A DNA stretch of 64,000 nt from Pedobacter sp. AK013 (GTDB lineage: Bacteria; Bacteroidota; Bacteroidia; Sphingobacteriales; Sphingobacteriaceae), in NCBI RefSeq assembly GCF_014205835.1, contig NZ_JACHCQ010000016.1, positions 62,001 through 126,000 of the forward strand. Reading direction: 5' to 3'. The notes beneath the pieces were generated by a model. That model ran no database searches, was not told the DNA's origin, and saw only the letters and a program-made list of their open reading frames with translations. The translations under genes were made by a program, and so were the position numbers. Shown piece by piece: positions 37,000 to 45,404 of this stretch. Numbering within the stretch: the stretch's first letter is position 1; the number at the start of each line of letters is the position of its first letter.

Positions 37000-37542
37000 T
37001 TAGCGCCATTTCCAGTTTAACTCACTAACAAATTCAATATTTAATTTGTTAGCTAAGGTTGTTAAAAAGAATCTAGTACTTTCATCATCCACCCTATCTT
37101 TGGGAACTATTAAATATTGATTGGATTTTGTTCTGATATAAAAGTATTCATTTATTTCAGTGATTTGGTCAACCTCTGTAATATTGATTTTAACTAGCCC
37201 CGTTTTATCCGAAGTTTCAATAAAATTGTCGTTAAATTCAATGACATTTGATTCATTAAACCAGTTTTGCATATTATTCTTTACATGATTTCTATAATGT
37301 CTTTTATAAAACCATGCTTGGTATTTTGGATATAAGAAAAGAGCTAGTATTCCCAAAAACAATAGATAATATGCGAAAAAATTATTTTCCCGAATAAGCA
37401 TTAGAAATCCAATTATTAATAAACTAAAGGTTACTATCAGGTAATTTTTTTTACGATTTTTTTTAGTGATTTTACTTTTTGAAGAAATAAAGAGCTGTGA
37501 ATTTAGATAATCATCTTCTCTTAGCGTGTATTTGAGTGTCAT
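37000..37542 (-). CDS. YcxB-like membrane protein
   Basis: A 180-aa protein with two closely spaced membrane spans (about residues 34-72), a basic loop (YKRHYRNHVKNNM), and a C-terminal domain of mixed strands with the family phrases IEFNDNFIETSD and YFYIRTKSNQYLIVPKDRV, which are typical of the YcxB-like (PF14317) group. Function is unknown. It lies alone downstream of the ychF terminator, on the same strand. Confidence 0.75.
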   Translation of the reverse strand: MTLKYTLREDDYLNSQLFISSKSKITKKNRKKNYLIVTFSLLIIGFLMLIRENNFFAYYLLFLGILALFLYPKYQAWFYKRHYRNHVKNNMQNWFNESNVIEFNDNFIETSDKTGLVKINITEVDQITEINEYFYIRTKSNQYLIVPKDRVDDESTRFFLTTLANKLNIEFVSELNWKWR

Positions 37543-37560
37543 TTTGAATATTATGAATTT

Positions 37561-37588
37561 AAAAAAAAAGCCACTCGTAAGAGTGGCT
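37561..37588 (-). terminator. Terminator of ychF
   Basis: Read on the minus strand, AGCCACTC and GAGTGGCT form an 8-bp stem with a 4-base loop, followed by a run of nine Ts; it lies about 37 bp after the ychF stop. Confidence 0.85.
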
Positions 37589-37624
37589 CTATATATTTTA
37601 AGTTCCCTTTAGGAAATTTAGGTA

Positions 37625-38725
37625 TTAAACATTAAATCTGAAGTGCATAATGTCGCCATCTTCCACAACGTAAGTTTTTCCTTCAACACCTAGCTTACCC
37701 GCATCTTTACAGGCATTTTCAGAACCTAAGGTTACGAAATCGTTGTATTTGATTACCTCCGCGCGGATAAAACCTTTTTCGAAATCGGTATGGATTACAC
37801 CAGCAGCTTGTGGCGCTGTAAAGCCTTTTGTGATGGTCCAGGCCCTAACTTCTTGTACACCAGCGGTGAAATAGGTATAAAGATTTAATAATTTATAAGC
37901 TGCGCGGATTAATTTATTTACGCCTGATTCAGTTAAACCTAAATCAGCTAAAAATTCCTGACGCTCTTCGTAGCTATCCAGTTCCGCAATTTCTGATTCA
38001 ATTTTAGCAGAGATCACTAAAACCTCAGCATTTTCATCAGCAACACTTGCTCTAACCAGATCAACATATTTGTTGCCCGTTACAACCGATGCCTCATCCA
38101 CGTTACAAACATACATTACCGGCTTTTGCGTAAGTAAACCTAAATCTTCAATAAAATCGAAATCATCCTGAGCCAATGGTGCCGTACGAATAGATTTGCC
38201 ACTTTCTAAATGAGATTTAACCACCGTTAAAATTTCATAAGTACGTTTTGCATCCTTATCGCCACCTGTTTTAGCCATTTTCTCCACTTTTTGAATACGT
38301 TTATCAACGCTATCCAAATCTTTAAGCTGTAGCTCAGTGTCAATAATTTCACGATCACGGATCGGATCAACAGAGCCATCTACGTGGATTACATTTCCAT
38401 CATCAAAACAACGTAAAACGTGGATAATGGCGTTTGTAGCACGGATATTTCCTAAAAACTGATTACCCAAACCTTCACCTTTCGATGCACCTTTTACCAA
38501 ACCTGCAATATCTACGATCTCGATTGTATTCGGTTGCACTTTGTTTGGTTTAACCAACTCGGCCAGTTTGGTTAATCTATCATCAGGTACTGTAATTACG
38601 CCAACATTGGGCTCAATAGTACAAAAGGGGAAGTTTGCAGCCTGCGCTTTTGCGTTTGATAAACAGTTAAAAAGAGTCGATTTCCCAACATTTGGTAAAC
38701 CCACTATACCACATTGTAATGCCAT
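37625..38725 (-). CDS. ychF: Ribosome-associated nucleotide-binding protein YchF/OLA1
   Basis: A 366-aa translation-associated P-loop ATPase of the Obg-like family. It begins GIVGLPNVGKSTLFNCLSN (G1), then DIAGLVKGASKGEGLGNQFL (G3), and has a non-standard G4 with NVDE, as expected for an ATP-preferring member. The C-terminal TGS domain (about 280-366) includes WTITKGFTAPQAAGVIHTDFEKGFI-type sequence. Length and motifs are standard. Its upstream region carries a 7-bp tandem repeat (38861-38909). Confidence 0.97.
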   Translation of the reverse strand: MALQCGIVGLPNVGKSTLFNCLSNAKAQAANFPFCTIEPNVGVITVPDDRLTKLAELVKPNKVQPNTIEIVDIAGLVKGASKGEGLGNQFLGNIRATNAIIHVLRCFDDGNVIHVDGSVDPIRDREIIDTELQLKDLDSVDKRIQKVEKMAKTGGDKDAKRTYEILTVVKSHLESGKSIRTAPLAQDDFDFIEDLGLLTQKPVMYVCNVDEASVVTGNKYVDLVRASVADENAEVLVISAKIESEIAELDSYEERQEFLADLGLTESGVNKLIRAAYKLLNLYTYFTAGVQEVRAWTITKGFTAPQAAGVIHTDFEKGFIRAEVIKYNDFVTLGSENACKDAGKLGVEGKTYVVEDGDIMHFRFNV

Positions 38726-38860
38726 TATTTATTAGTCTTTATATCTTTAATTTGAGCTATTGGTGCATTGTCTTATGGTCAATAGCCTGGTGTTTCATTT
38801 TTGAACGTTAGTTCCGGGCTCTAGGCTATGATCTATCAAACCATCAACCATTTTACCTTT

Positions 38861-38909
38861 TTCCGCCTTCCGCCTTCCGCCTTCCGCCTTCCGCCTTCCG
38901 CCTTCCGCC
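38861..38909. repeat. Seven tandem copies of TTCCGCC
   Basis: Exact 7-bp direct repeat, seven units, in the divergent intergenic region between ychF and the DUF5362 gene (135 bp from the ychF start and 104 bp from the other). A pyrimidine-rich heptamer like this is prone to slip and would change promoter spacing by 7 bp per unit. Confidence 0.9.
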
Positions 38910-39013
38910 TCAAATTCCGCGCAAAGATAAGCTTTTAAAACCTTTATTTAAACCCTTGCTATTGTATCAAATCTATATTTTATCTATGTTTAGCCAAAAA
39001 TAAATAGAGATAA

Positions 39014-39478
39014 ATGGAAGATTTTGAAAATGAAGTGCCCCAGGAAGTAAAATTGGTTGTTACCGAAGAAATGCGGAGCTATTTTTACGATATGAGTAAA
39101 TGGGCCAGATTTTTATCGGTGGTGGGTTTTGTTCTCTCTGCATTTTTAACTTTAAGTTCATTTGGAATAGGGGCAGCAATAACGGCAAACCCTGCAATGC
39201 TCAATCAATTAGGACCATTGGCCAGTATAGGGGCTACAGGGATTACCATATTTTACCTGTTGTTGGCCTTACTCTTTTTCTACCCAAGTTTATTGCTCTT
39301 CCGTTTTTCAGCCAAGGGTAAACAAGGAGTGCTATTTGGCGATCAGGAAAATTTAAATGATGCCATCGCGAATGTAAAATCGCTTTTTAAATTTTGGGGA
39401 ATACTCACCATTGTATTATTAGTGAGTTATTTTCTATTAATTCTTGCAGTAGCCGTTAGTAGTGTAGGTGTAAAATAA
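39014..39478 (+). CDS. DUF5362-family small membrane protein
   Basis: A 154-aa protein with a soluble acidic N-terminus (about 30 residues) and three membrane spans (FLSVVGFVLSAFLTLSSFGI, ITIFYLLLALLFFYPSLLLF, ILTIVLLVSYFLLILAVAV); the FRFSAKGKQGVLFGDQENLNDAI loop matches the DUF5362 family common in Bacteroidota (quoted in part: LFRFSAKGKQG). Function is unknown. It ends in a terminator shared with the convergent DUF3276 gene. Confidence 0.75.
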   Translation: MEDFENEVPQEVKLVVTEEMRSYFYDMSKWARFLSVVGFVLSAFLTLSSFGIGAAITANPAMLNQLGPLASIGATGITIFYLLLALLFFYPSLLLFRFSAKGKQGVLFGDQENLNDAIANVKSLFKFWGILTIVLLVSYFLLILAVAVSSVGVK

Positions 39479-39503
39479 AAAATAAACTGTACACAGATAA
39501 AAG

Positions 39504-39541
39504 AAAGCCTCCCAGATTTTTAAAATCGGGAGGCTTTTTTA
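39504..39541. terminator. Bidirectional terminator between DUF5362 and DUF3276 genes
   Basis: AAAGCCTCCC pairs with GGGAGGCTTT, extended by GATTT/AAATC, followed by a T-run on the + strand and a T-rich stretch on the minus strand. Confidence 0.85.
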
Positions 39542-39558
39542 TTTGAAATTATAATTAC

Positions 39559-39882
39559 TTAAAAAGTAAAATCGTCATTTGCTTTAGTGCTATGTTCTCC
39601 ATTTTCAGAATATTCATAACGTTTTTCAACCACATCCTGGTGAGTTTTGATGTAATCCACAGTTTCATTTAATCCTTCTGCAAATTTTTCGAAATCTTCT
39701 TTGTATAAAAAGATTTTATGTTTTACAAACACACCGTCTTCTAATCTTTTCTTACTCTCGGTAACTGTTAAATAATAATCACCCGATCTTGTAGCCTTCA
39801 CGTCGAAGAAATAAGTTCTCTTACCTGCTCTTACTTTCTTTGAAAAAACTTCTTCTCTTTCCTTGTTGTCGAATTCTCCCAT
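39559..39882 (-). CDS. DUF3276 / PUR-like nucleic-acid-binding protein
   Basis: A 107-aa Bacteroidota protein of the PUR-alpha-like DUF3276 family. The ATG at 39882 gives the normal start (MGEFDNKEREEVFSKKVRAG); the 20 codons in frame upstream are not typical. The family motifs AGKRTYFFDVKATRSGDYYLTV (given in part: RTYFFDVKATRSGDYYL) and IFLYKEDFEKFAEGL are present. Members resemble the single PUR domain that binds single-stranded DNA or RNA; the role here is inferred only from family. The gene is alone on the minus strand, 79 bp after the ABC exporter stop. Confidence 0.85.
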   Translation of the reverse strand: MGEFDNKEREEVFSKKVRAGKRTYFFDVKATRSGDYYLTVTESKKRLEDGVFVKHKIFLYKEDFEKFAEGLNETVDYIKTHQDVVEKRYEYSENGEHSTKANDDFTF

Positions 39883-39961
39883 GGTTGGTATTGATGTTGG
39901 TTTTTGGTTTCGGTAAATATAAAGCAAATATTTAAAGTTCAAAATACAATTTTAATACAAT

Positions 39962-41752
39962 TTAAATAGTTCGTGTTTCCTCCTCCAAAAGTTGGTGGTT
40001 ATAAAGATCGGTATAGCTGCCATTTAAACTAAGTAATTCATTGTGTGTGCCTTGTTCAATGATTTTGCCATTATCCAGTACCAAAATTTTATCTGCATTT
40101 TTAATGGTCGAAATCCTATGGGCAATTAAAATACTTGTTTTTCCGGCCATGATTTTACCGAGGTTTTGTAGTATTTCCTCCTCGGTTTTAGTATCAACCG
40201 CCGAAAGGCAATCATCGAAGATTAAAATTTTAGGCGATTTAATCAATGCCCTTGCAATAGAAACACGCTGTTTTTGTCCCCCGGAGAGGGTTATTCCCCG
40301 TTCACCCAGCATCGTTTCGAATTTTTCTTCGAAGTCTATAATATTGGTATAAACCGAGGCATTTTTTGCTGCCGCATGTACCTCTTCATCCGTAACCTTA
40401 TCTAAACCAAAGGCTATATTGTTTTTTATGGTATCAGAAAATAGGAAAACCTCTTGTGGTACAAAGCTAATCTGGTTACGGTAATCTTTAAGGTTTAGTG
40501 CTTTTATATTCTTTCCATCGATGTCTATTATACCATTTTCTACATCATACATCCGCATAATCAGATTGGCCAATGTCGATTTTCCTGATCCAGTTTTTCC
40601 AATAATGGCCACAAATTCACCACTATTAATCTCAAAACTCACATCTTTTAAAGCCTCAATACCTGTGTCAGGGTAGGTAAAACTCACATTATTAAATTTG
40701 ATATTTCCACTTAGCTCAATTTCTGCAGTTTCTTTCGATTGAATGTCTGACGGGATATCTAAAAACTCGTTTATCCTTTTTTGTGATGCAGCTGCTCGTT
40801 GGATTAGAGAAGTAACCCAGCCCAGCATGGTTACCGGAAAAGTTAACTGGTTGATGTAAATTATAAATTCGGCAATATTTCCTGCGGTGATGCTGCCATT
40901 CATGACCTGGATACCGCCAATGTATATGGTTAAAATGGTGCTCAGGCCAATTAATAAAAGCATGGTAGGATAAAATAAGGCCGATACTTTAACCAGGCTC
41001 ATCGAATCTTTTTTGTAATCGTTACTCTGTATGGAGAACATGTTTCGCGTATAATCTTCACGAACGTATGATTTTATGATCCTGATACCCGAAAAACGCT
41101 CCTGCACAAAACTCGAAAGATCCGATAAACGTTCCTGTATCTTTCCGCTTTTCTTAAAGATCAGCGTATTTACATAATAAATAATTACCACCAGGAAAGG
41201 AAGTGGCAATAAGCAATAAATGGCCAGTTTAGCATTTACATCAAACATCGACCAGATAATAAGCACCGATAAAACAAAAGTGTTAATCGTGTACATAATC
41301 GCCGGGCCCACGTACATCCTTACGCGGTTAACATCTTCTGTAGCGCGGTTCATTAAATCGCCGGTATTATTTCTGCGGTAAAAACCTAAACTCAGCTCCT
41401 GGTAATGCTGGTAAATGTCGTTCTTCATATCAAACTCTATATGCCGCGACATTAAAATAATGGTTTGGCGCATAAAGAATAGAAACAGTCCTCGTAATAA
41501 ATAGAGTGCAATAACCAGCAGCCCAAAAAATAAAAGGTTACTACTAAATATGTCGTAAATAATGGCCTGCCGATCGAAACCATAAAAGAGATTAAATATT
41601 TGAATGTTTTCGGTAATCAGATCAACGGCATAGCCAATTACCTGGGCAGGCACTACTCCAAAAATATTAGAAATTACCACAAAAATACTTCCAGGTATAA
41701 TCCACCATTTGTATTTAAGAAAGTATTTGTTTAATCGGCTTAAATGTTTCAT
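39962..41752 (-). CDS. ABC exporter with fused membrane and ATPase domains (MsbA/LmrA type)
   Basis: A 596-aa half-transporter. Six membrane spans occupy residues about 15-310; the ATPase has Walker A GKTGSGKST (about 380), signature LSGGQKQR (about 485), Walker B ILIFDDCLSAVD and the H-loop in AHRIST. Walker B has Asp in the catalytic position where Glu is usual (FDD), which is common in the inactive or slower site of heterodimeric exporters, so the protein may pair with another. The start is the ATG at 41752, since the in-frame extension begins with TTG. Substrate unknown (lipid or drug). Confidence 0.9.
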   Translation of the reverse strand: MKHLSRLNKYFLKYKWWIIPGSIFVVISNIFGVVPAQVIGYAVDLITENIQIFNLFYGFDRQAIIYDIFSSNLLFFGLLVIALYLLRGLFLFFMRQTIILMSRHIEFDMKNDIYQHYQELSLGFYRRNNTGDLMNRATEDVNRVRMYVGPAIMYTINTFVLSVLIIWSMFDVNAKLAIYCLLPLPFLVVIIYYVNTLIFKKSGKIQERLSDLSSFVQERFSGIRIIKSYVREDYTRNMFSIQSNDYKKDSMSLVKVSALFYPTMLLLIGLSTILTIYIGGIQVMNGSITAGNIAEFIIYINQLTFPVTMLGWVTSLIQRAAASQKRINEFLDIPSDIQSKETAEIELSGNIKFNNVSFTYPDTGIEALKDVSFEINSGEFVAIIGKTGSGKSTLANLIMRMYDVENGIIDIDGKNIKALNLKDYRNQISFVPQEVFLFSDTIKNNIAFGLDKVTDEEVHAAAKNASVYTNIIDFEEKFETMLGERGITLSGGQKQRVSIARALIKSPKILIFDDCLSAVDTKTEEEILQNLGKIMAGKTSILIAHRISTIKNADKILVLDNGKIIEQGTHNELLSLNGSYTDLYNHQLLEEETRTI

Positions 41753-41841
41753 TCCATACAAACTTAGCTAATTTTGTTATTTCATAATACATATTTATCT
41801 ATTATGCGCTAAGCTTTAAAAATTAGTGACACTTCTTCAAA

Positions 41842-42176
41842 CGCCGCAGGTTTAGGAGCCCGTGAGTTTTATGGCTAATTATGGCTTAGTAATTTGGGCG
41901 TTACCCAAGCTGCGCAAGGGGCGGGCTTTTCAGGGCTCCGCTTCGCTGCGGTACCGATTAAGGATCGGTACTGAACCCTTACAATCCCTAACGCAGCGTT
42001 CTCGCGTTATCTCAAGCTTCCGAAGTTGGTCGGCACTTTGTCCTTTGAAGCTTCGGAAGTCCCTGCCACCTAAACCCGATAGGAGCGTAAAACCCGCAGG
42101 TGAGGTACGAGTCAAGGATTTGAAGCGCATAGCGGGGCTTTTGTAACCCAAACGTACCGAACCCTGCTTTTCTAAA
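41842..42176. repeat. GC-rich structured intergenic repeat, family B copy 1
   Basis: A 335-base block much richer in GC than its surroundings and full of inverted repeats, for example GTACCGAT/ATCGGTAC (41951-41970) and CTTCCGAAG/CTTCGGAAG (about 42015-42060). From 42064 it reads CACCTAAACCCGATAGGAGC and ends in AACCCTGCTTTTCTAAAA, similar in layout to the elements at 54157 and 61395. It has stop-rich frames and no coding sense. Confidence 0.55.
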
Positions 42177-42314
42177 ATAATATGGCTACCTAATCGTGTT
42201 ATGGTTTAGATTTACAGGCTTCGCAAACCTGCCAGGTTTAGCTCAAAAAAGAATCTCCATCGAATTAATTTCGTTATAGTTTCGTTAAATAGGTGTAATA
42301 ATGGTTTTTTATTT

Positions 42315-42322
42315 TAATTTTG
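42315..42322 (+). promoter_or_regulatory. Putative -7 box for the amino-acid dehydrogenase gene
   Basis: TAATTTTG is an exact TAnnTTTG match 25 bp before the ATG at 42347. The -33 element is poor. Its position makes the upstream TTG (42320) unlikely as start. Confidence 0.4.
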
Positions 42323-42346
42323 CAGCAGGTTATCCGAACGTTCAAT

Positions 42347-43435
42347 ATGCCAGCAAATTCTCCGTCAGATTTTTCAATTTTAGATCAATTAAGTGCCTAT
42401 GGCCATAAAAAATTGGTTTTTTGCAACGATCCAGATACAGGTTTAAAAGCAATTATTGCTATACACGATACTACATTGGGTCCTGCTTTAGGTGGAACAC
42501 GCATGTGGAGTTATAGTACAGAAGGCGAAGCATTAGAAGATGCACTGCGTTTATCGCGTGGAATGACTTACAAGGCCGCAATAACAGGATTAAATCTGGG
42601 CGGTGGAAAAGGCGTAATTATCGGCGATTCCAGGAAAGATAAAACAGAAACCTTAATGCGGAGCTACGGTAGGTTTATTAAAAACCTAAATGGCGAATTT
42701 ATTACCGCAGAAGAAATGGGTACCAATACACGTGATATGGAATATATCCGTATGGAAACCAATTATGTTACCGGTGTTCCTGAGTCGATCGGCGGCGCAG
42801 GCAATCCCGCTCCTTTTACTGCTCAGGGTGTTTATTTAGGTATTAAAGCCAGTGTTAAAGAAGTATTCGGTACAGATATGCTGGCTGGAAGAACCATTGT
42901 AGTACAAGGTATCGGAAACGTTGGTGAGCATCTGGTTGCACTGTTAAGAAAAGAAAACGCCGAAGTTTTAATTAGCGATATTAACCAGGAGCAATTAACT
43001 TATGTTGCCCGGAAATATAAAGCAAAACCAATTGAGGCTGATAAAATTTTTACAACCGATGCCGATGTTTATGCCCCATGCGCAATGGGTGCTACCGTTA
43101 ACAACAAAACCATTGAAAAAATGAAATTTGCAATTATTGCAGGTTCAGCAAACAATCAGTTAAAAGATGAGGTTTTAGATAGCGAGTTGCTTTTAAAGAA
43201 AGGGATTTTATTTGCACCTGATTATCTGATTAATGCTGGTGGATTAATTTCTTGCTATTCGGAGTTAACGGGTTTTGGTAAAAAACGTACAGTACAGCTT
43301 ACAGAGAATATTTATGATGCTACGCGCAGCGTAATTAAGTTAAGCAAAACCGAAAATATATCAACAAATATTGCTGCCAATCGCATAGCCGAGAAACGGA
43401 TTGCAGACATTAAAAAAATTAAATCGTCATATTAA
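42347..43435 (+). CDS. Leu/Val/Phe-type amino-acid dehydrogenase
   Basis: A 362-aa cytoplasmic NAD-dependent dehydrogenase that oxidatively deaminates branched-chain or aromatic amino acids. The ATG at 42347 is chosen over the in-frame TTG at 42320 because the -7 promoter box overlaps the latter. The catalytic domain shows GPALGGTRMW, MTYKAAITGLNLGGGKGVI (substrate and catalytic lysines) and AEEMGTNTRDM; the Rossmann part has VQGIGNVGEHL, with a Gly-x-Gly-x-x-Gly motif. ILFAPDYLINAGGLI closes the active site. Length agrees with leucine dehydrogenases; the exact substrate is uncertain. Confidence 0.92.
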   Translation: MPANSPSDFSILDQLSAYGHKKLVFCNDPDTGLKAIIAIHDTTLGPALGGTRMWSYSTEGEALEDALRLSRGMTYKAAITGLNLGGGKGVIIGDSRKDKTETLMRSYGRFIKNLNGEFITAEEMGTNTRDMEYIRMETNYVTGVPESIGGAGNPAPFTAQGVYLGIKASVKEVFGTDMLAGRTIVVQGIGNVGEHLVALLRKENAEVLISDINQEQLTYVARKYKAKPIEADKIFTTDADVYAPCAMGATVNNKTIEKMKFAIIAGSANNQLKDEVLDSELLLKKGILFAPDYLINAGGLISCYSELTGFGKKRTVQLTENIYDATRSVIKLSKTENISTNIAANRIAEKRIADIKKIKSSY

Positions 43436-43484
43436 ATCATAATTATTAAAACAGGTTTAAAAAACCGCACTCGTTCTTACATTC

Positions 43485-44435
43485 ATGTTAAACAGAAGGC
43501 ACTTAAGAATCAAAGCTTTGCAAAATATTTTTGCTTGGCACATGGCAGACAAAAAAGACATTAAAGGTGATTTAAAAACTTTAATGCAGAGCATCGATAG
43601 CGTGTATGAAATGTACATCTGGATGTTATCTTTAATGGTAGAAGTTACCGAATTTACTGCTAACGACGCTGCAGAGCGCGCAAATAAGTTTATTAAAACA
43701 GCAGAGGATATTAATCCTAATATGAAATTGCTACACAATAAGTTTAGCGTTTTATTGCAGCAAAATCCTGAGTATGTTTCTGCAATAAAAAAATATAAGG
43801 TTGATTGGGGTTTCGATCCGGAAATCCGTAAAACCGTTTACAATTCTTTAAAAGCATCAAAAGAATATGCCGATTATCTTGCCGATCCGAACGAAAGTTT
43901 AGAATCTTCAAAAGATATCATCAAATACATTTTCCGTAAAATCATCTTAAAAAACCAGGCCATTTTACAGGTTTTCGAAGAGAAATTTATCAACTGGCAG
44001 GTAGATCATGAAGTAATGAAAGGCATGGTAGCTAAAACCCTGAAAAACTTTACATCTGAAGATCCTTTCAAAAATAAATTAACCGAGATTAGTGCCGATT
44101 GGATTGAAGACAGCAAATTTGTTCAGGATCTTTTTGTACATACTTTACAGAACGATGCAAAATACCAAGAAATGATTGCCGATAGAACCAAAAACTGGGA
44201 ATCAGAACGTATTGCATTGATGGATACAATTTTAATGAAAATGGCCATTTGCGAGCTGTTAAATTTTCCATCTATTCCGGTTAAAGTAACCATCAACGAA
44301 TATTTAGAGTTATCAAAAGATTACAGTACACCGAAGAGTAATTCATTTATTAACGGTATTTTAGACAAAATTTTAGGCGATCTTAAGAAAAACAACACAA
44401 TTAAAAAGATTGGCCGTGGATTAATCGAAGATTAA
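43485..44435 (+). CDS. nusB: Transcription antitermination factor NusB (Bacteroidota long form)
   Basis: A 316-aa protein. The start MLNRRHLRIKALQNIFAWHMA is the usual Bacteroidota NusB start; the C-terminal half has the NusB helical fold signature RIALMDTILMKMAICELLNFPSIP and INEYLELSKDYSTPKSNSFINGILDKI (quoted in part: EYLELSKDYSTPKSNSFING). NusB forms part of the rRNA antitermination complex with NusE. Bacteroidota versions are about twice the length of the E. coli protein. It begins a run with DUF1573, yajC, YbbR and coaE genes, with 2 bp to the next gene. Confidence 0.92.
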   Translation: MLNRRHLRIKALQNIFAWHMADKKDIKGDLKTLMQSIDSVYEMYIWMLSLMVEVTEFTANDAAERANKFIKTAEDINPNMKLLHNKFSVLLQQNPEYVSAIKKYKVDWGFDPEIRKTVYNSLKASKEYADYLADPNESLESSKDIIKYIFRKIILKNQAILQVFEEKFINWQVDHEVMKGMVAKTLKNFTSEDPFKNKLTEISADWIEDSKFVQDLFVHTLQNDAKYQEMIADRTKNWESERIALMDTILMKMAICELLNFPSIPVKVTINEYLELSKDYSTPKSNSFINGILDKILGDLKKNNTIKKIGRGLIED

Positions 44436-44437
44436 AA

Positions 44438-44896
44438 ATGAAAAGAACATTTATCTTGGCTATTGCTGCACTTTCATTTGTAGCATGTCGTAATGCAAAT
44501 AATAAAATTAGCGAAACCGCTACAGCAGTTTCAGTGGGCAACGATACATCAAAAACAGCTAAAGTTGCTCCGGCAGATGCACCTGTTATTGTTTTCGAAC
44601 GCGATATTTTCGATTTTGGTAAAATAACACAAGGCGAAAAAGTAAAGCACGATTTCAAACTTAAAAATACAGGTAAAACCCCGCTTATTGTTTCAAATGC
44701 AACCGCTACATGTGGCTGTACTGTTCCTCAGGTACCAGGCGAGCCTATTTTGCCAGGTAAAGAAGGTGTAATTAGCGTAGTTTTTAATAGCGAAGGCAAA
44801 ATGGGCATGCAAGATAAAGTAGTAACCGTAACATCAAATGCAAATCCAACAGTAACCACTGTTCATTTAGTAGGAGAGGTACTTGCTAAAAAATAA
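44438..44896 (+). CDS. DUF1573-domain lipoprotein
   Basis: A 152-aa lipoprotein (LSFVAC, Cys17). Residues about 50-150 form the DUF1573 Ig-like (ASH/PapD-like) domain with FDFGKITQGEKVKHDFKLKN, the Cys pair in ATCGCTVPQVP and the closing GKEGVISVVFNSEGKMG. Its function is unknown; the domain is very common in Bacteroidota envelopes. It starts 2 bp after nusB, and yajC follows. Confidence 0.88.
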   Translation: MKRTFILAIAALSFVACRNANNKISETATAVSVGNDTSKTAKVAPADAPVIVFERDIFDFGKITQGEKVKHDFKLKNTGKTPLIVSNATATCGCTVPQVPGEPILPGKEGVISVVFNSEGKMGMQDKVVTVTSNANPTVTTVHLVGEVLAKK

Positions 44897-44964
44897 ATTG
44901 GTTCGATTGTTTATGGCAATAATCCATAACGATCAAAATTCACAAAAACACAAATAAATAAGAA

Positions 44965-45285
44965 ATGACATCAACAGTAATATTACAGGCAGCAGCAGGT
45001 GGTAGTAACATGCTAACTACAATCGTACCAATGGTACTAATCATGGTAGTTTTCTACTTTTTCATGATCCGTCCACAAGTTAAAAAAGCTAAAGACCATA
45101 AAAAATTGGTTGAAGAATTAAAAAAAGGAGATAAAATCGTAACTACTGCAGGTATTCACGGTCGCATTGCCGATATGAATGAAACAACTTTTTTAATTGA
45201 AGTTGAAGGTGGTGTAAAGATCCGTTTTGATAAATCAGCAGTTTCTTTAGATGCAACCAAAGCAGTTGTAGCGCCTAAAGCCTAA
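44965..45285 (+). CDS. yajC: Preprotein translocase subunit YajC
   Basis: A 106-aa single-span membrane protein (MLTTIVPMVLIMVVFYFFMI, about 17-37) with the family motif FFMIRPQVKKAKDHKKLVEELKKGDKIVTTAGIHG (key: IRPQ at 36-39 and GDKIVTTAGIHG at 56-67). YajC joins SecDF at the SecYEG translocon. A terminator follows at 45307. Confidence 0.95.
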   Translation: MTSTVILQAAAGGSNMLTTIVPMVLIMVVFYFFMIRPQVKKAKDHKKLVEELKKGDKIVTTAGIHGRIADMNETTFLIEVEGGVKIRFDKSAVSLDATKAVVAPKA

Positions 45286-45306
45286 TAAATTAATAAAATT
45301 TAAGCG

Positions 45307-45335
45307 CAGTCCCGAAAACTTTCGGGACTGTTTTT
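45307..45335 (+). terminator. Terminator after yajC
   Basis: An 11-bp stem, CAGTCCCGAAA with TTTCGGGACTG, with a tight loop, directly followed by TTTTT. Confidence 0.85.
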
Positions 45336-45404
45336 GTTTTACTACATTTGATTAAATGCATTTTGGATAATATTTTTCCAGCTTACAGCTAACATTAATT
45401 TATT

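Noticed and set aside
38861..38909. Tandem repeat as CRISPR array
   Set aside because: Units are 7 bp, contiguous and without spacers; no cas genes in the window.
41862..42146. Open frames on both strands inside the GC-rich block
   Set aside because: They overlap each other within an inverted-repeat-rich segment, have low-complexity Arg/Ser/Leu composition and no recognisable start or family.
42320..42346. TTG start for the leucine-type dehydrogenase
   Set aside because: The -7 box TAATTTTG overlaps it and the ATG at 42347 gives the normal length.
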